Positions 26,215 to 35,387 are shown, counted from the stretch's first letter. The stretch: DNA of 57,791 bases from Patescibacteria group bacterium (GCA_018830045.1 JAHJTF010000022.1:1-57791), one strand, 5' to 3'. Numbers and translations: made by a program. The notes: generated from the sequence alone by a model not told the origin.

Positions 26215-28014
26215 TTATAACTCAGATTGCTGTTGATCAGGGGGAATGTTTAAACTGAGAAAAAGTTTTTCCGCGATTTTATACCAAAGTGGCGCAGCGG
26301 TTTCAGCAGCCCAGGGAGAGCTTTGAGGTTCAATCAATTTAACTAACATTAAAAATTGAGGATTTTCTGGAGGAGCAAAGCCAATAAAGCTCGCTATGGT
26401 GGCATCTTGCTTATACCCTCCTTCTTTAGCTGGAATTTGAGAAGTACCAGTTTTCCCCGCCACAGAATGAGTTTTAGAGTAGGTCCACTGAGCCTCACCG
26501 CTTTTAGCGGCATAAACCATCATTTCTGTCACCTTTCTGGCTGTTTCCGGAGAAATCACTTGCCTAACTTTTTTTGGTTGAACAACTATCTCCTCTCCGT
26601 CTGGGTCTAGTACTTTTTTAATAATTTGTGGCTGCATCATGGTGCCTTGGTTTGCAATTGCGCTTACGGCTCGCACTATTTGTAAGCTAGTGGCAGTGAT
26701 TCCTTGTCCAAATGATCTGGTTGCTAGTTCAACAGGACCCCATTTTTCAGGAAAGGGCGTATTGGCATCGCCATATAAATCAATCTCGAGTTTTTCTCCA
26801 ATTCCAAAATTATTAAGATATTTTTTAAATATGTCTGGACCCATTTCTTCAGCCACAAAGATCATGGCAATATTATCTGATTTGGCCAAAGCGTCAGCCA
26901 TATTTATTTGCGGATGATACTCCTCATTCCATGTCCTAATGGAATACTGATTAATTTGGCGAGGTCCATCACAGCGGGGACATTGAGTTTCAGGATTTAT
27001 GACTCCCGCATCAATTCCTGCAGACACGGTCAGGGTTTTGAAAATTGAACCTGGCTCAAAGAGATTGGTTAGAGCTGGATTTTTGTACAAATACTCTTCA
27101 AATTCATGGTAAGTTGATTGATTAAATTTAGGCTCAGCTGCTAAAGCCAATATTTCTCCAGTTTGTGGTTTGACAACAATGATTTCTCCAGCAGTAGCCC
27201 CATATTTTTCTAAGCCATTTTTTAAGGCAGATTCAACCAAAGTCTGCAGATCCCTTCGAATAGTTAAGGTGACATTTCTGCCTGCAGTTGAAGCAAAATT
27301 AATTGAGTTTAATCCAAAAAATGAGAAACCCAACGCATCTGCGGAAAAAGTAATTTTTCTTTTTTTTCCAGATAATTCTTTGTTAAGCGCTCCTTCAACT
27401 CCAAAATAACCAAGTGGCTGACCTTGCTCATCTTTGCCCACAAATCCAGTGAGGTGAGCAGCCAGTGAAGCTTCTGGATAAAGTCGAACAGCAGTAGTTT
27501 CAAAATCTAACCCGGCTAAGTCTAGAGCTAAAAAGCTTTTTTTTGTGTCTTCTGAGAGGTTGGGAAAAAGAGAAACCCATTTAACACGATCTTTGCTTAA
27601 TTGTTGCTCAATTTTTTCTTTCAATTTTGTTTGTAACTCTTTTTTTTCAGCCTCATCTGTTGACTCTTGATATTCTGCTAGATCATTAAGTAAGAGGGGT
27701 AAAATTGTTTGAGAAATTTCAGCTGGAGTTTTTTCTAAAAGATAAGGATACCCCACCAGATGATACTTAGTGGCATTTCCAACTAAAAGATGTCCGTCTT
27801 GAGTATAAATTTGTCCTCTTTGGCCCTTTGTAACTTGAACACGTTCATATTGGCTTAGGGCGGCTGATTTTAGCCAAGATCCTTCGATTATTTGCCAATA
27901 AAAGAGGCGTAATAAAATGGTTAATAATCCGAGATAAATTCCAGCTAGAAAAAGTTTATTTCTCAGGGGAGTTTTAGCTGTAGTCAGGTGAGACCGAGTA
28001 TATTTACTAACCAT
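26215..28014 (-). CDS. ftsI: Class B penicillin-binding protein (FtsI/PBP3-like)
   Basis: 599 residues: one N-terminal membrane anchor (about 20-40), dimerisation/pedestal domain, then the transpeptidase domain with SxxK in EPGSIFKTL (Ser323), SDN in AKSDNIAMI and KTGT in VAGKTGTSQIP. All active-site motifs are intact. It cross-links septal peptidoglycan together with FtsW. Position after ftsL supports FtsI rather than the elongation PBP2. Confidence 0.93.
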   Translation of the reverse strand: MVSKYTRSHLTTAKTPLRNKLFLAGIYLGLLTILLRLFYWQIIEGSWLKSAALSQYERVQVTKGQRGQIYTQDGHLLVGNATKYHLVGYPYLLEKTPAEISQTILPLLLNDLAEYQESTDEAEKKELQTKLKEKIEQQLSKDRVKWVSLFPNLSEDTKKSFLALDLAGLDFETTAVRLYPEASLAAHLTGFVGKDEQGQPLGYFGVEGALNKELSGKKRKITFSADALGFSFFGLNSINFASTAGRNVTLTIRRDLQTLVESALKNGLEKYGATAGEIIVVKPQTGEILALAAEPKFNQSTYHEFEEYLYKNPALTNLFEPGSIFKTLTVSAGIDAGVINPETQCPRCDGPRQINQYSIRTWNEEYHPQINMADALAKSDNIAMIFVAEEMGPDIFKKYLNNFGIGEKLEIDLYGDANTPFPEKWGPVELATRSFGQGITATSLQIVRAVSAIANQGTMMQPQIIKKVLDPDGEEIVVQPKKVRQVISPETARKVTEMMVYAAKSGEAQWTYSKTHSVAGKTGTSQIPAKEGGYKQDATIASFIGFAPPENPQFLMLVKLIEPQSSPWAAETAAPLWYKIAEKLFLSLNIPPDQQQSEL

Positions 28015-28030
28015 TTCTTACTATTTTACG

Positions 28031-28327
28031 CTAATTTAGGGCAGCGAGATTGGTTGAAGTTCCAATCACTATTGGCCAAGAGATGTCTTGGTAATTAGCT
28101 AAAGATGATTCTTGAGCAATCATTAGGAGTGAAGTTTTAATCGCCAATTTTTCTTCTAGCTTTTGTTTTTGATTGATTAATTGAGCGTGGTGGAGTTTTA
28201 AATCTCGTTGTTTCTGACCATGAGCTACGACAAAACTAGTTTGGTAGAGGGTATATGAAATTTGAATAAGCAAGCATACTCCAATTAGAAAGTAATAAAA
28301 CTTATAATAATTTTTTTTGGTTGACAT
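28031..28327 (-). CDS. ftsL: FtsL-like division protein
   Basis: 98 residues from the ATG at 28327, 1 nt after the rsmH stop. An in-frame TTG at 28345 would add six residues; I prefer ATG because it does not overlap rsmH. One transmembrane segment (about 10-30) is followed by a Gln/Lys/Leu-rich coiled coil (about 38-65), the FtsL/DivIC layout. No sequence signature; the call rests on topology and its place between rsmH and ftsI. Confidence 0.7.
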   Translation of the reverse strand: MSTKKNYYKFYYFLIGVCLLIQISYTLYQTSFVVAHGQKQRDLKLHHAQLINQKQKLEEKLAIKTSLLMIAQESSLANYQDISWPIVIGTSTNLAALN

Positions 28328-28328
28328 T

Positions 28329-29219
28329 TTATTTATTTTTTTCAAAGATTCTCATCCGCGAGCTTCTAGCTCCAGGATTATTTGAGATCTCTTCTGCTGT
28401 TGGTTTAATAACTTTTTTTGTTAACTGCTGACCTTTATTGACTTTTTCCCATTCTTTAAAATAGTTTTTAACAATGCGGTCATCTCCTTGGTGAAAAGCA
28501 ATTGTGATGATTTTGCCACCTGGTTTGAGAATTTTTATTGCTTGGGGGAGGGCTCTGTCGATGCTACTTAATTCATCATTGACCGCAATGCGTAAGGCTT
28601 GAAAAACCTTAGTCGCTGGATGAATGCGGCTAGGGCGATGAGTTTTGGTGTCTCTGACAAGCTTAACTAATTGGCCAACAGTGGTAATAAATTCACCAGC
28701 TCGGCGTTTTTTAATAATTGTGCGAGTAATTTTTTTAGCTTCTCGCTCTCCTCCAAAGACTTCTAAAATTTTCTGGAGCTGTTTTTCTCCCAGTACGGCC
28801 AAAAGATCTCTGGCTTTGACTCCTAAGCGATCATCAAGCCTCATATCTAGTTCTTGATCTTCTCCCTCAAAACTTATTCCTCTGTCTGTAGACAGGAGCT
28901 GCTCGCTGGTGGTGCCAAAGTCAAACAGAATTCCAGCAATGGATAAATCAAGCTCGCTGATAATTCTCTCTAACTGATCAAAGTTTTCTCTGATTAGAAT
29001 CAATGATTTGGCTTTGATTTCCAAAGCAAATGTATCCTGATTAGCTTCAATATTATTTTGGTCATAATCAAAGGCAACAACTTTGGCTCCACGATTTAAA
29101 ATTTCTCGAGAATGACCACCTTGACCAAAAGTTGCGTCGACATACCACTGATCTGGTTTAATATCTAAAGCCCGAATAGTCTCTATCAGCATGACTGGAA
29201 TATGTTTAATCTTGGTCAT
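28329..29219 (-). CDS. rsmH: RsmH, 16S rRNA m4C1402 methyltransferase
   Basis: 296 residues, full length. Starts HIPVMLIETIRAL, SAM motif DATFGQGGHSREIL, the FDFGTTSEQLLSTDRGISF stretch (usual LDLGVSSxQLD is altered to FDFGTTSEQL), HPATKVFQALRIAVNDEL and the C-terminal NPGARSSRMRIFEK. It methylates C1402 of 16S rRNA. Overlaps mraZ by 14 nt. Confidence 0.95.
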   Translation of the reverse strand: MTKIKHIPVMLIETIRALDIKPDQWYVDATFGQGGHSREILNRGAKVVAFDYDQNNIEANQDTFALEIKAKSLILIRENFDQLERIISELDLSIAGILFDFGTTSEQLLSTDRGISFEGEDQELDMRLDDRLGVKARDLLAVLGEKQLQKILEVFGGEREAKKITRTIIKKRRAGEFITTVGQLVKLVRDTKTHRPSRIHPATKVFQALRIAVNDELSSIDRALPQAIKILKPGGKIITIAFHQGDDRIVKNYFKEWEKVNKGQQLTKKVIKPTAEEISNNPGARSSRMRIFEKNK

Positions 29220-29631
29220 TTAGTCCTTCAGCAATTTTTTCTGCCTGGGCTTGGATTTTCTCTAAATAATGGTGATATTGATCTCTATCCCAAATCTCAA
29301 CTTTGGAGTAGCTACCCACAATCACCACTTGTTTTTTTAATTTGGCGAATTCCGTCAAGTATTCGGGCAGGGAAACTCGACCGTTATCGTCAGCTAGCAG
29401 TTCTTTTGCATCATTGGCCATGAGTCTGATGAAATCACGATGTGCTTTTTTTGTGAAAGTGCGTTGTGAAAGTTTTTTTAATTCCTCTTTAAAGTTCACA
29501 GCTCTAAATAAAAACAAACCGCCATCTAATCCTCTAGTAATGATCCAGTTTGTTTCTATTTTTCTAAAGTTTTTTGGTAAAGAAAGCCGTCTATTCTCTT
29601 CTAGGGTGTGATAGTATCGACCGATGAACAT
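29206..29631 (-). CDS. mraZ: MraZ, transcriptional regulator of the dcw cluster
   Basis: 141 residues with two SpoVT/AbrB-like halves: RYYHTLEENRRLSLPKNFR near 5-23 and ADDNGRVSLPEYLTEFA near 80-96. MraZ forms a ring-shaped DNA-binding complex and represses its own operon by binding repeats upstream. First gene of the cluster. A -10 TATAGT (29646-29641) ends 9 nt before the ATG, so the message is probably leaderless. Confidence 0.95.
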   Translation of the reverse strand: MFIGRYYHTLEENRRLSLPKNFRKIETNWIITRGLDGGLFLFRAVNFKEELKKLSQRTFTKKAHRDFIRLMANDAKELLADDNGRVSLPEYLTEFAKLKKQVVIVGSYSKVEIWDRDQYHHYLEKIQAQAEKIAEGLNDQD

Positions 29632-29640
29632 CTTGTAGAT

Positions 29641-29669
29641 ACTATAAGCTTATTTACCAATTTTTACCA
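29641..29669 (-). promoter_or_regulatory. mraZ promoter with MraZ-box-like repeats
   Basis: On the minus strand TGGTAAAAAT (29669-29660) is followed directly by TGGTAAATAA (29659-29650), a 10-bp direct repeat, then the -10 TATAGT (29646-29641). Known MraZ boxes are TGGG-type repeats with 10-bp period overlapping the mraZ promoter; here the repeats fill the -35 region. Autoregulation is inferred. Confidence 0.55.
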
Positions 29670-29704
29670 TAATCAAAAGATACACCCAAGGAATCGTCAA
29701 GTAA

Positions 29705-29724
29705 ACCCGGAACTAGTTTCGGGT
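29705..29724. promoter_or_regulatory. 20-bp near-perfect palindrome between divergent promoters
   Basis: ACCCGGAACT at 29705-29714 is followed without a gap by AGTTTCGGGT at 29715-29724, its reverse complement but for one position. It lies midway between mraZ and the divergent gene at 29814, which suits a dimeric operator better than a terminator; there is no T tract on either side. Confidence 0.45.
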
Positions 29725-29739
29725 GTTAGAGAAAAATTA

Positions 29740-29770
29740 TGGTGATAATTGTGAGAAATATGGTAAAATA
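29740..29770 (+). promoter_or_regulatory. Three TGGT/TGTG repeats and -10 box of the divergent gene
   Basis: TGGTGATAAT (29740), TGTGAGAAAT (29750) and TGGTAAAATA (29761) follow at 10- and 11-bp steps, mirroring the repeats at the mraZ promoter. The last copy contains a possible -10 TAAAAT (29763-29768), about 45 nt before the downstream ATG. Confidence 0.4.
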
Positions 29771-29813
29771 GAATGATCTGGATAATAGTAGTAATTTTTT
29801 TAAAGGAGTCAAC

Positions 29814-30047
29814 ATGAGAGAAGGCAGAATTCGCGAATTAGCGCAAGAGTATGGTTGCGGTTCAATAGATGATCTTGAAACTCAAAAATTTATGATTATT
29901 GAATTTTTTAATGAATGTTTAAGAAGGTATAAAGTTTTTATTGAAGATTTTGATGATGTTAAAGCTGCAATAGAAGCATTGGGTGGCACATGTTGTTTTC
30001 ATAGTAAAGATTTATATAAAAATAACAGAACACAAACTGATTTTTGA
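29814..30047 (+). CDS. Small hypothetical protein divergent from mraZ
   Basis: 77 residues with a strong AAAGGAG ribosome-binding site (29802-29808), 5 nt before ATG. Acidic and mostly helical by appearance: RIRELAQEYGCGSIDDLE, then FFNECLRRYKVFIEDFDDVKA. Four cysteines (C15, C35, C60, C61) and one His (H63) are seen, without a clear metal motif. No family recognised. Its clear SD contrasts with the leaderless-looking genes nearby, and its promoter shares the mraZ repeats, so co-regulation with division is conceivable. Confidence 0.6.
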   Translation: MREGRIRELAQEYGCGSIDDLETQKFMIIEFFNECLRRYKVFIEDFDDVKAAIEALGGTCCFHSKDLYKNNRTQTDF

Positions 30048-30072
30048 AATGAGACTAGGCTTGAGTTGAGCT

Positions 30073-30858
30073 TTACTTTACCAGCACATACAGCTCCATC
30101 AACTTTACTTCTGCAGAAGCCATTTTGGCAGAGGTGGTTGTGTCAAATTCATGCCACTGTTGACCATCAAAGCCCATGATTATAAACTCGCCTTCTTCTT
30201 GCGCTCGGATGGTGAGATTGGCAGTCCCAGAAAGTTTGCTAGAACCGGTTAGGGAGTAAATCTCAGACACAGGTTCCCGTTTTAGACCATCTGGATAGCC
30301 AGCAGTATTAAAGATCACTAGATAGCGTTGCTTTTTAAGATCTTTGGAATCGATCTGAAACTTGGCATCTTGAGAGCTGAAAGTAGTTTCACTACCAGCA
30401 TTATCAATGTATTTCCAACGGGATTTGAGAGCATACGGCTCTGGCCCATCAAAGCGAGTCAAAAGTGATCCACCCTGAACATCTTCATGAAAAGAACAGG
30501 CACCGCCCGCGCTACAACTACCCAAAAGTATTTTCTCTACAGCAGGAAGACTATTTAATTCAATTTTTCCAAAAGCGCCCTGCAATAAAGAGCCAGCTTG
30601 ATATTCTAATTCATATTGCACGCTAGTCGCGTCTTTTTTGATTTCATTTACGATTAAGCTCAGATTGTGTCCATCTGCATTGGGGGTGATCTGAATATAG
30701 GGTCGCTCACTTACAGCAATCACATTAGTTGGTTCTTCAATGCGTTTTTTTTGAGTGATTTCTGGGATTGTATTTGATTTAGATTTAGATTTGAAAACAA
30801 TAAAAATGCCCCCGCCTATGATCAAAATTGCAAGCATAAGAGGAATGAGTTTTTTCAT
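30073..30858 (-). CDS. Membrane-anchored hypothetical protein
   Basis: 261 residues. A short basic start and one hydrophobic helix (about 4-22) act as anchor or uncleaved signal, followed by a Lys/Ser/Thr-rich linker and a beta-rich extracytoplasmic part. Residues about 112-122 hold two cysteines (SCSAGGACSF) that could form a disulfide. No lipobox and no recognised domain. It lies 15 nt after glyS and is convergent with the small gene at 29814. Likely a cell-envelope protein. Confidence 0.6.
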   Translation of the reverse strand: MKKLIPLMLAILIIGGGIFIVFKSKSKSNTIPEITQKKRIEEPTNVIAVSERPYIQITPNADGHNLSLIVNEIKKDATSVQYELEYQAGSLLQGAFGKIELNSLPAVEKILLGSCSAGGACSFHEDVQGGSLLTRFDGPEPYALKSRWKYIDNAGSETTFSSQDAKFQIDSKDLKKQRYLVIFNTAGYPDGLKREPVSEIYSLTGSSKLSGTANLTIRAQEEGEFIIMGFDGQQWHEFDTTTSAKMASAEVKLMELYVLVK

Positions 30859-30873
30859 AAGGGAATGTTTTGG

Positions 30874-32277
30874 TTATTCTATCTTATTTTTTAGATAGTC
30901 AGCAAGCTCGGTTAGGGGTAGGCGGATTTGTTGTGTGGTGTCTCTGTCTCTGGCGGTAACCGTGTTATCTTCTAGAGTTTCATAATCAATAGTAATACAA
31001 CAGGGCGTGCCAATTTCATCTTGGTAAAGATAACGCTTGCCAATACTACTGCGGTCATCCCAGGCAACATGATATTTTTGGCTCAGGTCATCAAAAATTT
31101 CTTTGGCTTTAGCAACGAGTTCTGGTTTATTTTTTGCTAAAGGGAAAACTGCGGCTTTATAAGGGGCGAGGTTGGATTTGAGTTTTAAAACTATGCGCTT
31201 ATTTTCTTTATCATCCCAGTAAGCATCACAAAGAGTCATGAGAAAGAAGCGAGCTAATCCTACGGCCGGCTCGATGACGTGAGGGATAAATTTTCTTTGG
31301 GTATGGGGGTCAGTGTACTCCATATTTTGGCCGGAAAACTTCTGGTGTTGTTTGAGATCAAAATCAGTGCGGTAGGCAATCCCCCAGAGTTCTTTATAAC
31401 CAAAGGGAAAATTAAAATCTAGATCCCAAGTATCAAGGCTATAGTGAGAGCGCTCTTTATCAGTATGTTGCCGCCATTTGAGATTTTTATCATTAATTCC
31501 CAAAATTTCTGTAGCAAACTTCCACATTTGATCCTTCCACTTTGTCATGAGTTGTTGCCAATCCTCTTTTTGAGGATCAAAGAAATACTCAATCTCAGCC
31601 AGTTCAAACTCTAGGGTGCGAAAAACAAACTGTCCGGTAGTGACTTCATTACGAAAACTAGTCCCAATATTGCCTACTCCAAAAGGCAACTGGATTCTGG
31701 TTGAATCTAAGACATTTTTAAAGTTAGTAAAGATTCCCTGGGCAGTTTCTCCTCGAAGATAAACTGTAGATTTTTCTCCCGTCACTGAGCCAATCTGGGT
31801 TTGAAAAAGTAAGCTAAATCGCTTGGGTTTTGAGAGTTGATTGCCGTCTGGGCTAGAAATCTGATATTTTTTTATCAAAGCCGTCATTTCATCTAAATCC
31901 ATATCTTCCACCACCAGCATTTCTAGATTGAGGTCTTTAGCTTTTTTAGATAGCCAGTTTTCAATAATATGATCCACGCGAAAGCGCTTATGAGTTACTA
32001 AATCTTCTACTAATGGGTCGTGAAAAGCTTCTACATGACCAGAGGCCACCCAGGTTTGTGGGTGCAGGAGAATTTGAGATTGGAGTCCAACCATGTCTGG
32101 CCGGCGAGTGATGAAGTATTGCCACCAAGCATCACGGATATTTTTTAGGAGTTCAATTCCCACTGGGCCGTAATCATAGGAGTTTGCTAAACCACCATAA
32201 ATATCAGAGGTGGGATAAACGAAACCCCGGCGTTTAGCCAAAGCTACAATTTGTTCAAGAGTAGGTTGGGTTGACAT
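30874..32277 (-). CDS. glyS: Glycyl-tRNA synthetase, single-chain type
   Basis: 467 residues, class II synthetase of the eukaryote/archaea-like homodimeric type. FVYPTSDIYGGLANSYDYGPVG at the start (shown in part), motif 2 in FRNEVTTGQFVFRTLEFE, motif 3 in EPAVGLARFFLM, and a C-terminal anticodon-binding domain with the DDRSSIGKRYLYQDEIGTP stretch. Short internal inserts compared with human GARS. Followed by an anchored protein and preceded by recO with 12 nt between. Confidence 0.95.
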   Translation of the reverse strand: MSTQPTLEQIVALAKRRGFVYPTSDIYGGLANSYDYGPVGIELLKNIRDAWWQYFITRRPDMVGLQSQILLHPQTWVASGHVEAFHDPLVEDLVTHKRFRVDHIIENWLSKKAKDLNLEMLVVEDMDLDEMTALIKKYQISSPDGNQLSKPKRFSLLFQTQIGSVTGEKSTVYLRGETAQGIFTNFKNVLDSTRIQLPFGVGNIGTSFRNEVTTGQFVFRTLEFELAEIEYFFDPQKEDWQQLMTKWKDQMWKFATEILGINDKNLKWRQHTDKERSHYSLDTWDLDFNFPFGYKELWGIAYRTDFDLKQHQKFSGQNMEYTDPHTQRKFIPHVIEPAVGLARFFLMTLCDAYWDDKENKRIVLKLKSNLAPYKAAVFPLAKNKPELVAKAKEIFDDLSQKYHVAWDDRSSIGKRYLYQDEIGTPCCITIDYETLEDNTVTARDRDTTQQIRLPLTELADYLKNKIE

Positions 32278-32289
32278 TTTTTCAGTATA

Positions 32290-32844
32290 TCATTGATCTG
32301 GTAGCGTGAGATACTCAAAACTTCTCATGGGTTTATCCGCTAACGCAGAGACATAGTCTAGTACACAGTTAAATTCAGTGTCCTTGAGATGAGGATATCC
32401 TAATCTTCCGATTAAATTTTCTAAACTAATTTTAATCTGTCTATTGGTAATTTTTTGGCTAACGATATTTTTTCGCAAATTTAAAATTTCTTGGTATAGC
32501 TTAGCTTCGATTTCTTCTTCTACAAAAAGTTTTTCTAGGATTTCTAGAAATTGAGTGAGTTTTCTAATCTCCGCCAAGTTATTTCTAATTTGGTTCGAAT
32601 CATCGAGTAATTTAGTTTGAATTAGCAGAGGTAAAGACTTAGTTTTAATAAAATAAGCCTGAATATAATTACCAGGCTCTAACGAAGCTCTTTTAGTAGA
32701 AGAAAGTTTGCGAACGCCCTTAGCTATGGCTACTAGTCGGCCATATTCTTGGGTAAGTAGAGTCACTATGCGGTCAGTTTCACCTACGCTACTTCTTTTA
32801 AGGACTATTGCCCGAGAATGAAAGTTTCTAGAACGGTGTTTCAT
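32290..32844 (-). CDS. recO: RecO, DNA repair OB-fold protein (short form)
   Basis: 184 residues versus about 240 in model species. The N-terminal OB-fold reads AIVLKRSSVGETDRIVTLLTQEYGRL (in part) and KGVRKLSSTKRASLEPGNY, typical RecO wording. The C-terminal zinc-binding cysteines of longer RecO are absent. RecO loads RecA on SSB-coated DNA. Overlaps the DUF4012 gene by 17 nt. Confidence 0.88.
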   Translation of the reverse strand: MKHRSRNFHSRAIVLKRSSVGETDRIVTLLTQEYGRLVAIAKGVRKLSSTKRASLEPGNYIQAYFIKTKSLPLLIQTKLLDDSNQIRNNLAEIRKLTQFLEILEKLFVEEEIEAKLYQEILNLRKNIVSQKITNRQIKISLENLIGRLGYPHLKDTEFNCVLDYVSALADKPMRSFEYLTLPDQ

Positions 32845-34741
32845 AAATGGTGTCTTTATTCACCATGATCTTTTCTTGACCCCCAGTCACATCCATCATG
32901 GTTTCTATAGGGTCAATTCCACCTTGCTTCCAGAGTTTAACCCGATAAGTTTGAGCGTCTGAGTACGGGATTGTATAGGTTAGCCTGAGCTTAGCCTGTC
33001 CGAGAGGCTCAAGAATAAAGAAGCCATCAATGACAGTAAACCCATTTTCCTCATATGACCTAGCTTCCTCTGTAAAGCCCCGAGCCTCAATTAGCTCACT
33101 CCCAGCTGGCAGATAAAGCCGTGTCCAATCTTTCAGAGTGGAGTTTAAACAGAGCTTCCCTGCTTCGAGATTACAGTTGTCAGCTTTTTTAGTATTTCTA
33201 TAAGTAATCTCAACTGTTTTGGTTAATTTTCCATTCAAAGGAGCATCAATTTTTTGTTCAACCTGATAGTTGGTAAAAAGGTTAGATTTTGCTCCGCCTA
33301 AGTTAGCATTGATGATAGCTAAAAAATCAGTATTTTCGTTTGCAAGCATCCGTCCAGCTGCATTAATCGATTCTGCCGCTTGCTGATTTTTTTCATCCAT
33401 AAAATAGAGTTGAGTGTGTCTTTGTTCAATGCTTTTAATAGCAATCTCAAAAAGCCCAGGCCATTGCTGTTTAGGAGCTCCATAAGATTTAGTTAAAATT
33501 GCTCTCATCATTGGACCTAAAATTCCCTTGCGATCGTCACGGAGATATGGTGTTGGTTTAGTAATTATTTCAGATAAAACATAAACTACCTGCGGACAGT
33601 CGCATCTAGGATCATTTTGGGCGCTGAAAGTTCCAAACCCTGGGATTTCAACTGGACCCAAAACTTCTAATAATTTAGTCAAAACTTCTGTATCAACCGC
33701 AATGACACCATTGATATCTTTAGGCTCTCCCCTGATTTCTAAGTAGTGTTTCAAGAATTGATCCATAGAAATTTTAAAATCAGGGGAGATATTCATGTCG
33801 CGTAGGTTCCAGTATTTTTCTGTAGTCAGGTATCTGCCCAATTCTTTTGGGATGGGGATTCGTTTATTAAATTTTTTATCTAGTTCGTAAATATCGTCGG
33901 ATTTCTCGGGAGTAACCCTGCCATCTTCAATAAAAATAGTTGCATATGCAGTCATAAAGCCGCCTGTTGGGCGAAGTTCATTGTCATTCTGGAATAAAAT
34001 TAAGTATTTTTTGCGTTCTTCTTTTGCTCCCATAATATTTGGCAATTGTTCTAAAATTGGTCGGTATTGTGTTATGGAGGCGCTAGCTGTGTAACTATAT
34101 TCTTGGACGCTAGTTACAAAGGATCTTATGTTTTGACCTTTAATTTTTTCTGGATAACGCTTGGGATCGATTTGGGATAGCTCATTTTTGGTTATTTCCA
34201 GTTCAGACGTGATCTCATCCAAAATGGGCGAGATTTTGTCTAAAGTTTGTAAAATTATTTTGAGTCTATCTTCTGCTGTACCACCAGTGAATGTGGCTTC
34301 ACCAGCAAAACCCAATACGTCTGCATAGGGGGCAATGGCTTCAACTGATTTTTGGCCAGCTCGAAGTGCCGCCTCGATCGCAGTAAAAACATGCAAACCA
34401 TCTTGATAGTACTTTCTAAGTATGGGGATGTAGTTATAAATAGCTAGTTGTTGATAAGTTTGCCGCAACTCTTCCTCTTGGCTTTGAAGCTTTTTTAGTT
34501 CTGCTTCTGTTGCGGGAAGATTTTGATTTTTAAAATTAGTGTAAACAGCCTCAGCCGTAGTTTTAGCCTCAAGTGCTTGGGCTTTAAACATATTAATGAC
34601 TTTAAATGTATACAGACCTAAAACTGAGAAAACAATGATTATGATAGCTAAAATTCCACCCGCAACAACCAAAGCCATATGTTGTTTAATGAAGTTTTCT
34701 TTGGAAGTTGTATCTAGATTAGCAGAGAGATTTTCAGACAT
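32828..34741 (-). CDS. DUF4012 domain membrane protein
   Basis: 637 residues. Cytosolic start of about 20 residues, one transmembrane helix (about 24-47), a long helical region (50-220) and then the DUF4012 core with YLILFQNDNELRPTGGFMTAYATI (in part). The C-terminal part is beta-rich. DUF4012 proteins are common next to polysaccharide genes in Gram-positive and CPR genomes; the biochemical role is unknown, though a link to glycan attachment resembling LytR-CpsA-Psr is plausible. It precedes recO and follows the sugar transferase gene. Confidence 0.8.
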   Translation of the reverse strand: MSENLSANLDTTSKENFIKQHMALVVAGGILAIIIIVFSVLGLYTFKVINMFKAQALEAKTTAEAVYTNFKNQNLPATEAELKKLQSQEEELRQTYQQLAIYNYIPILRKYYQDGLHVFTAIEAALRAGQKSVEAIAPYADVLGFAGEATFTGGTAEDRLKIILQTLDKISPILDEITSELEITKNELSQIDPKRYPEKIKGQNIRSFVTSVQEYSYTASASITQYRPILEQLPNIMGAKEERKKYLILFQNDNELRPTGGFMTAYATIFIEDGRVTPEKSDDIYELDKKFNKRIPIPKELGRYLTTEKYWNLRDMNISPDFKISMDQFLKHYLEIRGEPKDINGVIAVDTEVLTKLLEVLGPVEIPGFGTFSAQNDPRCDCPQVVYVLSEIITKPTPYLRDDRKGILGPMMRAILTKSYGAPKQQWPGLFEIAIKSIEQRHTQLYFMDEKNQQAAESINAAGRMLANENTDFLAIINANLGGAKSNLFTNYQVEQKIDAPLNGKLTKTVEITYRNTKKADNCNLEAGKLCLNSTLKDWTRLYLPAGSELIEARGFTEEARSYEENGFTVIDGFFILEPLGQAKLRLTYTIPYSDAQTYRVKLWKQGGIDPIETMMDVTGGQEKIMVNKDTIYETPF

Positions 34742-34757
34742 AGAAAAAGTATAACAG

Positions 34758-35381
34758 CTACCATTTGGAAATCATAGCTTGGGGGGTCTTGAGGAGAATG
34801 ATAATATCAGCCCAAATGGTTTTTTTATGAGCATAGAGCGCATCCATCTTAGCTCGGACTCGAAATGAGACCTCATTTCTACCTCCAGTTTGCCAGGGAC
34901 CAGTAATACCAGGTTTAACAGAAAGAATGTAGTCAACGTATTTTTTAGTTTCAGGATATTTTTTAGTTTGTTCTTGAAGCTCTTTTTTTACATAGGCTCT
35001 GGGTCCAACCATGCTCATTTCACCTCTTAGTACATTGAGAAGTTGAGGGAATTCATCTATGGTTAAAGAGCGGAGTACCTTTCCTAAAGCAGTAATACGA
35101 GGGTCATTTTGCAGCTTCCAGTCATTATCTTTGAATTTTTTTAGAAGCTTGTAATTTTTATTATGAAGCAAATCATCAGCTCCCTGAATCATAGAGCGAA
35201 ATTTCAATAAATTAAATTCTTTCCCATTTTTACCTACTCGTTTATGCGAAAAAAAAATAGGCAGACCTGAATCAGCCAGAATCATCAAAGGAACTAAAAC
35301 CCAAATAGGAAAAAATAAGACAAATAGAGAGATCGCTAAAACTATATCTAGCAATCGTTTTTGAGTTTCGAAAGATAGCAT
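34758..35381 (-). CDS. Polyprenyl-phosphate sugar-1-phosphate transferase (PglC-like)
   Basis: 207 residues: the minimal monotopic phosphoglycosyl transferase, with a single N-terminal reentrant hydrophobic helix (about 9-33). Motifs HKRVGKNGKEF, LKFRSMI, the catalytic D-E pair in TIDEFPQLLNVLRGEMSMVGPR, and KPGITGPWQTGGRN are intact. It starts glycan assembly by loading a sugar-phosphate on undecaprenyl phosphate. Lies just after manC. Donor sugar not predictable. Confidence 0.9.
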   Translation of the reverse strand: MLSFETQKRLLDIVLAISLFVLFFPIWVLVPLMILADSGLPIFFSHKRVGKNGKEFNLLKFRSMIQGADDLLHNKNYKLLKKFKDNDWKLQNDPRITALGKVLRSLTIDEFPQLLNVLRGEMSMVGPRAYVKKELQEQTKKYPETKKYVDYILSVKPGITGPWQTGGRNEVSFRVRAKMDALYAHKKTIWADIIILLKTPQAMISKW

Positions 35382-35387
35382 AAAAAC

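Noticed and set aside
29705..29724. Rho-independent terminator
   Set aside because: Palindrome has no loop and no T tract and lies between divergent promoters.
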